Source: a bacterium (GTDB lineage: Bacteria > UBA9089 > CG2-30-40-21). Taken from it: a stretch of 5,354 nucleotides of DNA. Below are positions 1-5,299 of this stretch, piece after piece. Made by a program: the position numbers and the translations under genes. Position 1 is the stretch's first letter. Every line of letters starts with the position of its first letter. A model generated the notes under the pieces. The model did no database searches, was not told the DNA's origin, and saw nothing but the letters and a program-made list of their open reading frames with translations. Location of the stretch: assembly GCA_018814245.1 (NCBI GenBank), contig JAHIZN010000072.1, positions 1 to 5,354 of the forward strand. The letters run 5' to 3'.

Positions 1-124
1 GGGATAAGGGATAAGGGATAAGGGATAAGGGATAAGGGATAAGGGATAAGGGATAAGGGATAAGGGATAAGGGATAAGGGATAAGGGATAAGGGATAAGG
101 GATAAGGGATAAGGGATAAGGGAT
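1..124. repeat. GGGATAA heptanucleotide tandem array
   Basis: Seventeen perfect copies of the 7-mer GGGATAA run from base 1 to 119, followed by a partial GGGAT (120-124), with no mismatch. The array reaches the left window edge, so its true length is unknown. The + strand has 18 GGG runs separated by the four-base loop ATAA, which satisfies the usual pattern for G-quadruplex formation. Because 7 is not a multiple of 3, all + frames meet a TAA every seven codons, so this strand cannot code through it. The lack of any divergence implies recent expansion or continuing slippage. It resembles the short tandemly repeated repetitive sequences known from cyanobacteria and some other bacteria. Its function is unknown. 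Confidence 0.97.
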
Positions 125-162
125 CATCTGCCCCCACGCCAGCGGTGGCTATTCAATGCTGT

Positions 163-187
163 AGGGGTAGGCCCCCGTGCCTGCCCT
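163..187. repeat. GC-rich dispersed-type palindrome
   Basis: AGGGGTAGGC (163-172) can pair with GCCTGCCCT (179-187) across a six-base loop CCCCGT, giving nine pairs including one G-T wobble, with one bulged G. GTAGGGG...GCCTGCCC palindromes of this style are common as dispersed intergenic repeats in several bacterial phyla (general knowledge, not searched here). A shorter hairpin of similar composition recurs at 1743-1759. Confidence 0.5.
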
Positions 188-221
188 CTGTCTCGCTCAC
201 AAATTCAAATGTCGTAGGGTA

Positions 222-243
222 GTAGGGGCAATTCTTATAATTG
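222..243. repeat. Truncated GTAGGGGCAATT palindrome
   Basis: GTAGGGGCAATT (222-233) is followed after CTTAT by AATTG (239-243), so CAATT/AATTG form a perfect five-base inverted pair. In a complete palindrome the right arm would continue into CCCCTAC. Here it breaks off and continues as TTCAGACA, an 8-mer that occurs again at 1849-1856. The reading as a half-deleted repeat is an inference from symmetry. Confidence 0.35.
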
Positions 244-308
244 TTCAGACATACAGTTTTATCACGGAGGAGTATAGGGCAAAGAATAACCTTTAAAAAA
301 AGAATATG

Positions 309-350
309 TTGACACTTTTTTTACAGGTTAATTCTGTCTTGTGCTATATT
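309..350 (+). promoter_or_regulatory. Probable promoter of the TPR gene
   Basis: A perfect -35 consensus TTGACA lies at 309-314, but the hexamer 17 bases downstream (TTCTGT, 332-337) is a poor -10. A better -10 is the extended form TGC-TATATT at 342-350, which would work largely without a -35. TTACAG at 321-326 sits 18 bases before it and is a weak match. ACAG-N7-CTGT (323-337) forms a small dyad in the spacer. Transcription would start near 355-360, leaving a leader of about 55-60 bases. The elements are seen; which pair is used is inferred. Confidence 0.4.
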
Positions 351-351
351 G

Positions 352-369
352 TGTTTATATACATAAACA
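352..369. promoter_or_regulatory. 18-bp palindrome at the likely transcription start
   Basis: TGTTTAT (352-358) and ATAAACA (363-369) are perfect 7-bp inverted arms around ATAC. The site lies immediately after the extended -10 at 342-350, where a bound dimeric repressor would block initiation. No regulator gene is visible in the window. AT-rich dyads are expected fairly often in such DNA, so the operator role is a modest inference. Confidence 0.35.
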
Positions 370-393
370 TATAGGCATGGGTTGTGCCTGTAT
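369..393 (+). promoter_or_regulatory. Leader hairpin just before the TPR gene SD
   Basis: Bases 369-377 pair with 385-393 to give nine pairs (one U-G wobble) with a seven-base loop TGGGTTG. The stem ends six bases before the Shine-Dalgarno purine run. It could affect mRNA stability or ribosome access. It is too small for any riboswitch class I recognise. Confidence 0.4.
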
Positions 394-398
394 AAAAA

Positions 399-409
399 AG
401 GGGAGGGTG
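399..409 (+). promoter_or_regulatory. Shine-Dalgarno site fixing the TPR gene start at 415
   Basis: The G-rich AGGGGAGGG contains GGAGG (402-406), eight bases before ATG 415. An in-frame TTG at 382 would add 11 charged residues ahead of the signal sequence and lacks an SD, so ATG 415 is preferred. Confidence 0.8.
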
Positions 410-414
410 TTAAC

Positions 415-1482
415 ATGTTAAGCATTACACGATTATTGGTGATTTTGGGATTGATTGGCTGTGTATTTATTGGGAATGCTCATGCAATGGGAGAGGAAAA
501 ATTTTTATCCAAGAATTTTCTTGGTTTAGGGATTAAGGCTTATACCAAAAACGATATTGGAGCATCCATCTATTATTTCAAGGAGGCATTGAAATTAGAT
601 TCAGGACTGATTGAAGCAAGGAAGAGATTGGGATTTGCTTATTATCGAAATGGAATGCTTGATGAGGCTGTTAATGAATATACAGCAGTATGCAAGATAG
701 CGCCAAATAGTGAGCAAATACATAATATGCTGGGTATTATCTATTATACCATGGGAAAAACTGATAAGGCTATTGAGGAATATCAGAAGGCAATAAATGC
801 TAACCCAACAAATCCTAAGTGCTATAATAACCTTGGGGTAGCTTATTATGCAAATAATATGCTGGATCTGGCACAGACTCAATATCAAAAGGCATTGGAA
901 TTAGTGCCAACTGACTCAGAGGTACATATCAATCTTGGTGCAGTCTATCATGATAAAGGTCTTTTACAGGAATCGATTCATGAATATGAAAAGGCATTAA
1001 AGCAAGATAATAAAAATAGCCATATTTACTTTGGATTGGGTGTGGTTTATGCTACTTATGGAGAGCTTAAAAAGGCAAGATTGTATTTTAGCTTAGCATT
1101 AAAATGTGATCCAGAATATGAAGAGGCATCTGATCTGCTTTCTCTTTTGGACAATCCAAAGCGGTTGTACTTAAACTTTGCAGATAAATACTATCGCATG
1201 AACAACTATGACCTGTCGTTAAAGCTATACAGCCGAGTACTTAAAATAGATCCTACTTGTCAGGATGTTTTGATAGGTATGGGATTATGCTATTGTCAAA
1301 AAGCAGGCGTTCCCATGCAGGATATGATGGCTGAATTATATAAAAATAAGGATACAAACAAAGAAAATGTGTCTTTGCAGGCAAAGATTAATTATCCGGC
1401 AAAGATTATTCCTGAAACTAATTCAGATATGGATATTTGCAGCATTATTGCTTACAAGGGGATTGTTCAGGTGGATTTTTAA
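415..1482 (+). CDS. Exported or membrane-anchored tetratricopeptide repeat protein
   Basis: The product has 355 aa. Residues 1-24 form a signal sequence: basic R6, a hydrophobic core at 7-20, then AHA at 22-24, a good signal peptidase I site. L13-I14-G15-C16 also fits a lipobox, so a lipoprotein is possible, although hydrophobic residues continue after C16. TPR units of about 34 residues run at roughly 34-63, 65-98, 99-132, 133-166, 167-200, 201-234 and 253-286. Units 2 to 6 keep the consensus well; unit 3 for example has L106-G107, Y110, A119, Y123, A126 and P131. Residues 300-355 form a polar non-TPR tail with no domain I recognise. TPR superhelices bind peptides or assemble complexes, so this is probably a periplasmic or envelope scaffold. 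The partner is unknown. The gene stands alone: no gene precedes it in the window and repeats follow it. Confidence 0.88.
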   Translation: MLSITRLLVILGLIGCVFIGNAHAMGEEKFLSKNFLGLGIKAYTKNDIGASIYYFKEALKLDSGLIEARKRLGFAYYRNGMLDEAVNEYTAVCKIAPNSEQIHNMLGIIYYTMGKTDKAIEEYQKAINANPTNPKCYNNLGVAYYANNMLDLAQTQYQKALELVPTDSEVHINLGAVYHDKGLLQESIHEYEKALKQDNKNSHIYFGLGVVYATYGELKKARLYFSLALKCDPEYEEASDLLSLLDNPKRLYLNFADKYYRMNNYDLSLKLYSRVLKIDPTCQDVLIGMGLCYCQKAGVPMQDMMAELYKNKDTNKENVSLQAKINYPAKIIPETNSDMDICSIIAYKGIVQVDF

Positions 1483-1498
1483 GCATTCTAATAAAATA

Positions 1499-1512
1499 GG
1501 TAACTATTCAGG
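1499..1512 (+). repeat. Solo copy of the GTAACTATTCAGG end motif
   Basis: GGTAACTATTCAGG matches the end motif of the neighbouring element (read inward from its right end as GTAACTATTCAGGTA) and sits eight bases outside its left end. It is closer to the right end than the left end itself is, since the left end has C in place of T at one position. It may be a scar of a nested or earlier insertion. Confidence 0.6.
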
Positions 1513-1536
1513 AATAAAAGTAACTACTCAGGTATA

Positions 1537-1585
1537 CAGGAGTCAGAATACAGAATACAGAATACAGAATACAGAATACAGAATT
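1537..1585 (+). repeat. CAGAATA heptad array, left arm
   Basis: Seven contiguous 7-base units run CAGGAGT, five perfect CAGAATA, then CAGAATT. This is the left arm of the inverted-repeat element. The same unit variants occur in reverse complement in the right arm, in a different order and number, which points to independent slippage after the arms formed. Confidence 0.9.
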
Positions 1586-1658
1586 AAATCAGGCAACGCA
1601 ACTGTTTGTAATCAGTGAATCCAAACAAAAATAATCGCATAAATCGCACAGGTTCTTT

Positions 1659-1707
1659 CATTCTGACTCCTGACTCCTGAATTCTGAATTCTGTATTCTG
1701 TATTCTT
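1659..1707 (-). repeat. CAGAATA/CAGGAGT heptad array, right arm
   Basis: Read on the minus strand from 1707 down, the units are AAGAATA, CAGAATA, CAGAATT, CAGAATT, CAGGAGT, CAGGAGT and CAGAATG. It is the opposite-strand counterpart of the array at 1537-1585. CAGGAGT and CAGAATT units are more frequent on this side. Confidence 0.88.
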
Positions 1708-1742
1708 TCTACCTGAATAGTTACGAACAAAACATGATTAAG

Positions 1743-1759
1743 GCAGGGACAAGCCCTGC
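1743..1759. repeat. GC-rich short hairpin
   Basis: GCAGGG (1743-1748) and CCCTGC (1754-1759) form a perfect six-pair stem with loop ACAAG. It stands out in AT-rich surroundings and resembles the GC-rich palindrome at 163-187 in style. No T-tract follows, so it is not a canonical terminator. Confidence 0.45.
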
Positions 1760-1843
1760 AGCTACAATTAGATATATCTGTGCTGAGTAATTCGTAATTG
1801 CTCAATAACCTGTGGCAATTCGCAAGAGGTTGAAAGCAACAGG

Positions 1844-1875
1844 AACTATTCAGACAGCAAGAATACAGATACAGA
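1844..1875 (+). repeat. Degenerate end motif with decayed heptads
   Basis: AACTATTCAG (1844-1853) repeats the core of the element end motif and is followed by GAATACAGATACAG, which looks like CAGAATA units damaged by deletions. No inverted partner is visible nearby, so this is probably the remnant of a second element copy. Confidence 0.4.
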
Positions 1876-2050
1876 GAAAGAGCCACAAAGGGTGTAAATT
1901 CTAAGAAATAAACAATTATCGGGATTCTCATTTTGCGGTTATTTTGCTATCGTTATTGTTAGCCTTACAAGAGAGCGGAAGATAATACTCGAGCGTGTGG
2001 TATGATGTTACTGCTGATTGTCAATTCCGTAACAGCCTATCGAGACACAA

Positions 2051-2066
2051 TATATTATAGAATATA
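2051..2066. promoter_or_regulatory. AT-rich palindrome in the R-M operon promoter region
   Basis: TATATT (2051-2056) and AATATA (2061-2066) are inverted arms around ATAG, ending 19 bases before the methylase start. The block contains -10-like hexamers (TATATT, TATTAT), but no good -35 is spaced correctly; TTGTCA at 2018-2023 is too far from them. It could combine a -10 with an operator. Low complexity makes this uncertain. An SD, AAGGAAG (2072-2078), follows seven bases before ATG 2086. Confidence 0.3.
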
Positions 2067-2085
2067 AAAGAAAGGAAGATTTCAG

Positions 2086-3891
2086 ATGTTTGAACCAAAA
2101 GAAGATTTTATATTTGATTACATATCAGGACAAGAGATAAAAGCAACTTCTGAAGAAATTCAAGCAACACAGGTTTTTTCAAAGAGGCTTATTGACGAGT
2201 ATGAATATTCAAAAGAGAATATCCAAACTCGACCACAATATTTTGTTCGCAGAACACCATCTGATGAAATAAAAAAGAAATATCCAGTTGACATTGCTGT
2301 GTTTAAGGATAAGAGCCGTGCTGAAAGTGATTTGATTGGCATTGTAGAGTGTAAAAAGAAAACACGAAAAGACGGTTTAGAACAACTTAAGCTATATATG
2401 GATATGTGCAGTAGTGTTCAATGGGGTGTTTGGTTTAACGGTGAAGAACAAATCAATTTACAGAAAATAAAAAAAGATGGTGATATTTTTTATCGTGAAA
2501 TTCCAAACATTCCTAAGAAAGGACAGCGAATCGAAGATATAGGAAAGTATAAAAGAGGAGATCTAAAACCAGCTAAAGACTTAAAAAGCCACTTCAAGGT
2601 AATCAATAATTACTTATATGGCAATATGAAGAAAGACGACACTTCTACAAGGAATAGAGCAAAACAAATAATCAACTTATTGTTCTGTAAAATTTATGAT
2701 GAACAATATACGGGAAGGAATGAGGAAGTAACATTTCGTGCTGGTGTGGATGAAGAAAAAGAAGTTGTTGCAAAAAGAATAAAGAACTTATTTGTTCAAG
2801 TTAAAAATAGGTTTAGTGATGTTTTTGAAGATGAAGATGTCATAACATTAGACACAGATTCAATCGTTTTTTCAATTGGGCAAATTCAGGATTTTTGCAT
2901 TACGGAATCTGAAAGAGATGTAATTGGTGATGCGTTTGAAGTTTTTGTAGCCAAAGCATTAAAAGACGAAGATGGGCAATTCTTCACTCCAAGAAATATA
3001 ATCAAAATGGTTGTTGATATTATTAACCCAGATGATAAAACAATGATAATTGACCCTGCTTGCGGAACAGGAGGATTTTTAATTGAATCATTAAGGCATG
3101 TTTGGGGTAAGATTGATGATAAAGCAAAAAAACTTGGTTGGTCAAAAAAAAGAGTTGAAGAGGAAAAGCAGTATGTAGCTACAACTTATTTTCGTGGTAT
3201 TGATAAAGATGCTTTTGTTGCAAAAGTTACCAAAGCATATATGGCGATTATCGGTGATGGCAGAGGCGGTGTCTTTTGTGAAAACAGTTTAGAATATGTG
3301 AAAGATTGGAGTCACAAGTGTCAGGATAAAATTGAGTTAGAAAAATTTGATGTTGTTTTAACTAATCCACCATTCGGTTCAAAAATTCCAATTTGTGAAG
3401 AAAAGATTTTAAAGCAGTTCAACTTTGGACACAAATGGAATTTCAACAAAAAAACTTCTAAGTGGGAAAAACTTAGCAAGCTAAATAACAAAGGCAAAAA
3501 AGCAGGTGTTGAGCCACAAATACTTTTCATCGAAAGATGTTTGCAATTCTTAAAAGTTGGTGGCAAGATGGGTATTGTATTGCCCGATGGAATTTATGGA
3601 AATGATAAATTGGGTTACATCAGAGAATATCTAAAACGAAATACAAAAATTTTAGCAATCATCGATGTCCCATCTGAAACTTTTCAGCCAAACACTTCTA
3701 CTAAGACAACTATTCTGATTGCTGAAAAAATCAAAAAAGAAGAAAAGATTGATGAACATTATATTTTTATGGCAATCTGTGAAACTTGCGGGCATGACAG
3801 AAGAGGAAATCCTATGGAAGAAGATGATGTTTCATTAGTAAGTAAAAAATATTTTGAATTTGTAAAATCTCCAAAGGAGTTTGTCTTATGA
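2086..3891 (+). CDS. Nuclease-methyltransferase fusion subunit of an R-M system (HsdM-type N6-adenine methylase)
   Basis: The 601-aa product should use AdoMet to methylate adenine at N6 and may also cut DNA. Residues 1 to about 180 resemble the HsdR N-terminal nuclease domain, with a PD-(D/E)xK pattern P67-V68-D69 and E88-C89-K90. A helical segment (about 185-290) precedes the methylase core: motif X-like GQFFTPR (297-303), AdoMet motif I DPACGTGG (323-330), acidic D373 in GIDKD, catalytic motif IV NPPF (427-430), and VLPDGIYGN (498-506), typical of HsdM. ATG 2086 has an SD at 2072-2078. The stop overlaps the next gene by four bases. One chain carrying R and M with a separate S subunit recalls BcgI-type Type IIB enzymes, whose fused RM subunit is of similar size (from memory). 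The domains are seen; cleavage activity is inferred. The alternative is a Type I M subunit with a degenerate extension. Confidence 0.9.
   Translation: MFEPKEDFIFDYISGQEIKATSEEIQATQVFSKRLIDEYEYSKENIQTRPQYFVRRTPSDEIKKKYPVDIAVFKDKSRAESDLIGIVECKKKTRKDGLEQLKLYMDMCSSVQWGVWFNGEEQINLQKIKKDGDIFYREIPNIPKKGQRIEDIGKYKRGDLKPAKDLKSHFKVINNYLYGNMKKDDTSTRNRAKQIINLLFCKIYDEQYTGRNEEVTFRAGVDEEKEVVAKRIKNLFVQVKNRFSDVFEDEDVITLDTDSIVFSIGQIQDFCITESERDVIGDAFEVFVAKALKDEDGQFFTPRNIIKMVVDIINPDDKTMIIDPACGTGGFLIESLRHVWGKIDDKAKKLGWSKKRVEEEKQYVATTYFRGIDKDAFVAKVTKAYMAIIGDGRGGVFCENSLEYVKDWSHKCQDKIELEKFDVVLTNPPFGSKIPICEEKILKQFNFGHKWNFNKKTSKWEKLSKLNNKGKKAGVEPQILFIERCLQFLKVGGKMGIVLPDGIYGNDKLGYIREYLKRNTKILAIIDVPSETFQPNTSTKTTILIAEKIKKEEKIDEHYIFMAICETCGHDRRGNPMEEDDVSLVSKKYFEFVKSPKEFVL
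3873..3880 (+). promoter_or_regulatory. SD and ATGA coupling site of the S subunit gene
   Basis: AAAGGAG (3873-3879) lies eight bases before ATG 3888 and inside the end of the methylase gene. The ATGA at 3888-3891 is both start and stop (stop TGA 3889-3891), so translation of the two subunits is probably coupled and their ratio held steady. Confidence 0.8.
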
Positions 3892-5249
3892 TTAAAGCAT
3901 TCAGCATTAAGAATGAAGATTTGGAGAATAACTTATTTCCTAACTTCTATTTGTTTAAACAGAAAATAAAAAATTATTCTACACGAAAAGATATTTTTTC
4001 ATTTAATCTTGGTGATGAAAATGTTTTAGATGTGCTTACAGACGGAGAACATGCAGGACAAAAATTTATTGAAAGCGGTGCCTTGTTTATTAAAAACTCA
4101 TCCGTTAAAAGATATAACATAAATGAATTTGATGGTTTTTATATCTCTCACGAAAAAAATAATCAATTAAAAAGATCTATGCTAAAAAAAGGTGATGTGC
4201 TTTTTACAACCATTGGCAATATTGGTATTTCGGCAGTTGTAGGTGGCAATGTTAAAAATGCTAACATAAATCAGAATGTTGTTAGAATGAGAGTAAACGA
4301 AAACTTTACTACTCCACAATATCTTTCTTGTTTTCTCAATTCAAGAATTGCAAAATTTCAAGTTACTAATTTATTTACTGGCAATATTTATCCTTTGCTT
4401 ACTTATCCTAAAATTAAATCAATAAAGGTTTTTGTGAAGGATAAAAGAGTTGAGAAAAAAATTACCGAGCTACTTGTCAAGGCTGACGAAAATCAGATCA
4501 AGGCATTAAAACAAATCAGTGAAGCACAAAAAATATTTCTAAACTCTCTGAATGTAAATTTTGCTTCTATCCCAAAAAGAATGTTTTATGCAATAAGCAA
4601 TGACCAATTTGCAATCGACGATATGATGACTCCAGCATTTTATTATCCCCTTTATGTAAACACTATAAATGAAATAAAGAAAAACAATCATTGTGTTTTA
4701 CTTGGTGAAATTGCAAATTGTAAAAATGGAGATGCGGTTGGTTCAGTAAATTATAAAAGTTATTTAGATAGAAAGGAAACAAGCATTCCTTTTATTAGAA
4801 CTTCTGATTTGGTAAACTATGACATTGATATGTTCCCTGATTTCTTTATTGAAAAAGACATCGCTCAATCATTTAATCAAGATTTACAAAATGAAGATAT
4901 TCTTTTTACTATTGATGGTAAAATCGGATTAACAGCAATGCTTACAAAATATGACCGTTGTATAATCCAAAGCCATATAGAACGAATCAGATGTACAGAA
5001 ATTAATCCCTACTATTTATTTATTGTGCTTTCAACAAAAGAAGTTGGTTTGTATCAATCAAAAAAATTTACCGTTACACAATCAACAATTTCAACTATTA
5101 GCAATAATCTCAAAAATTTTATTATTCCTTTTAGCAAACAAGAAAAGAAAATTATTGAACTTACTGAACAAGCTTTTCAGTTAAAAAAGGAAAGAAAAAA
5201 AATTGTAAATGAATCAAGGCTAATGTTAGAAAGAAGTTTAGATTTTTAA
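3888..5249 (+). CDS. HsdS-type DNA specificity subunit with two target-recognition domains
   Basis: The 453-aa product should bind DNA and direct the fusion methylase-nuclease to a two-part site. It has the tandem half-repeat of HsdS proteins. Half 1 (about 1-220) contains ALFIKNSSV (65-73), DVLFTTIGNIGISAVV (103-118) and NQNVVRMRV (128-136), ending in a lysine- and glutamate-rich helix near 186-218. Half 2 (about 240-453) repeats these as IPFIRTSDL (300-308), DILFTIDGKIGLTAML (337-352) and QSHIERIRC (361-369), ending in a second charged helix near 417-448. The two helices probably form the coiled-coil spacer that sets the gap between half-sites. The two recognition domains differ, so the target should be asymmetric. 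The exact site cannot be read from sequence. It is longer than the BcgI B subunit as I recall it (about 340 aa). ATG 3888 has a strong SD and overlaps the methylase stop. No other gene follows within the window. Confidence 0.9.
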   Translation: MIKAFSIKNEDLENNLFPNFYLFKQKIKNYSTRKDIFSFNLGDENVLDVLTDGEHAGQKFIESGALFIKNSSVKRYNINEFDGFYISHEKNNQLKRSMLKKGDVLFTTIGNIGISAVVGGNVKNANINQNVVRMRVNENFTTPQYLSCFLNSRIAKFQVTNLFTGNIYPLLTYPKIKSIKVFVKDKRVEKKITELLVKADENQIKALKQISEAQKIFLNSLNVNFASIPKRMFYAISNDQFAIDDMMTPAFYYPLYVNTINEIKKNNHCVLLGEIANCKNGDAVGSVNYKSYLDRKETSIPFIRTSDLVNYDIDMFPDFFIEKDIAQSFNQDLQNEDILFTIDGKIGLTAMLTKYDRCIIQSHIERIRCTEINPYYLFIVLSTKEVGLYQSKKFTVTQSTISTISNNLKNFIIPFSKQEKKIIELTEQAFQLKKERKKIVNESRLMLERSLDF

Positions 5250-5277
5250 TCCAAGAGTAAGAGTTGGGACAGACCTT

Positions 5278-5299
5278 AAATATTGAATTCACAATATTT
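5278..5299. terminator. AT-rich hairpin after the R-M operon, possible weak terminator
   Basis: AAATATTG (5278-5285) and CAATATTT (5292-5299) form a perfect 8-bp stem with loop AATTCA, 28 bases after the S gene stop. No T-tract follows on the + strand, so it is not a standard intrinsic terminator. It may only protect the transcript end. The remaining bases to 5354 are A-rich with no gene visible. Confidence 0.3.

Larger units (their letters stand above)
125..300. other. Gene-free spacer with GC-rich palindrome fragments
   Basis: I see no credible gene here. The stretch is more GC-rich than its surroundings up to about base 230 and is built from short palindromes: GCCA-GCGG-TGGC at 138-149, the larger hairpin at 163-187, and a broken palindrome at 222-243. 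A Shine-Dalgarno-like GGAGGAG (266-272) is not followed by any start codon at useful distance. This looks like remains of dispersed repeats between the heptad array and the promoter of the TPR gene. Confidence 0.6.
1520..1724. mobile_element. MITE-like 205-bp inverted-repeat element
   Basis: The ends GTAACTACTCAGGTA (1520-1534) and TACCTGAATAGTTAC (1710-1724) are 15-bp inverted repeats matching at 14 positions. Inside them, both arms carry 7-bp tandem units in opposite orientation (1537-1585 and 1659-1707), so a single strand could fold into a long imperfect hairpin. The core of about 73 bases between the arms (1586-1658) is unique in the window and has no gene. The size, symmetry and lack of coding fit a miniature non-autonomous element or a repetitive extragenic palindrome. 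I see no clear target-site duplication: the bases outside the ends are TAAAA and GAACA. Mobility is inferred. Confidence 0.5.
1483..2085. other. 603-base repeat-rich intergenic region
   Basis: There is no convincing gene here. The left half holds a 205-bp inverted-repeat element and a solo copy of its end motif. The right half holds a GC-rich hairpin, a further degenerate copy of the end motif, a weak AACCT/AGGTT inverted pair (1807-1811 and 1827-1831), and an AT-rich palindrome before the R-M operon. Open frames on either strand are repetitive peptides made by heptads read through three frames, with no protein-like composition. I see no obvious intrinsic terminator for the TPR gene; the inverted-repeat element may end its transcript by default. 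Confidence 0.7.

Noticed and set aside
1..124. Telomere or chromosome end.
   Set aside because: The array resembles telomeric G-strand repeats, but the window carries bacterial genes and linear bacterial chromosomes do not use such short G-repeats. An internal tandem repeat is simpler.
1..127. Minus-strand open frame from ATG at 127-125 through the heptad array, giving a repeated heptapeptide LSLIPYP in all frames and running off the left edge.
   Set aside because: Openness follows automatically from the repeat unit lacking stops on that strand; no good SD and no protein-like composition. It would need sequence left of base 1 to be taken seriously.
382..414. Upstream TTG start for the TPR protein.
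   Set aside because: It lacks an SD, would overlap the leader hairpin and would put charged residues before the signal peptide; ATG 415 has GGAGG at ideal spacing.
601..888. Minus-strand frame antisense to the TPR repeats.
   Set aside because: A shadow of the strongly supported TPR gene; no independent start signal or domain.
1367..1618. Plus-strand 83-codon frame overlapping the end of the TPR gene.
   Set aside because: Its second half is a heptad read in three frames (repeated QNTEYRI), and its first half lies out of frame inside the TPR gene.
1537..1707. CRISPR array.
   Set aside because: Units are 7 bases with no spacers between them and the two arms are inverted; no cas gene is present.
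1584..1931. Minus-strand 115-codon frame across the inverted-repeat element.
   Set aside because: It crosses the element end and heptads, is cysteine- and leucine-rich without domain pattern, and has no clear SD.
3144..3151. A8 run in the methylase gene (and another at 5195-5202 in the S gene) as phase-variation switches.
   Set aside because: Runs of seven or eight A are expected in DNA this AT-rich and lysine-rich; no longer tract or frameshift is seen.
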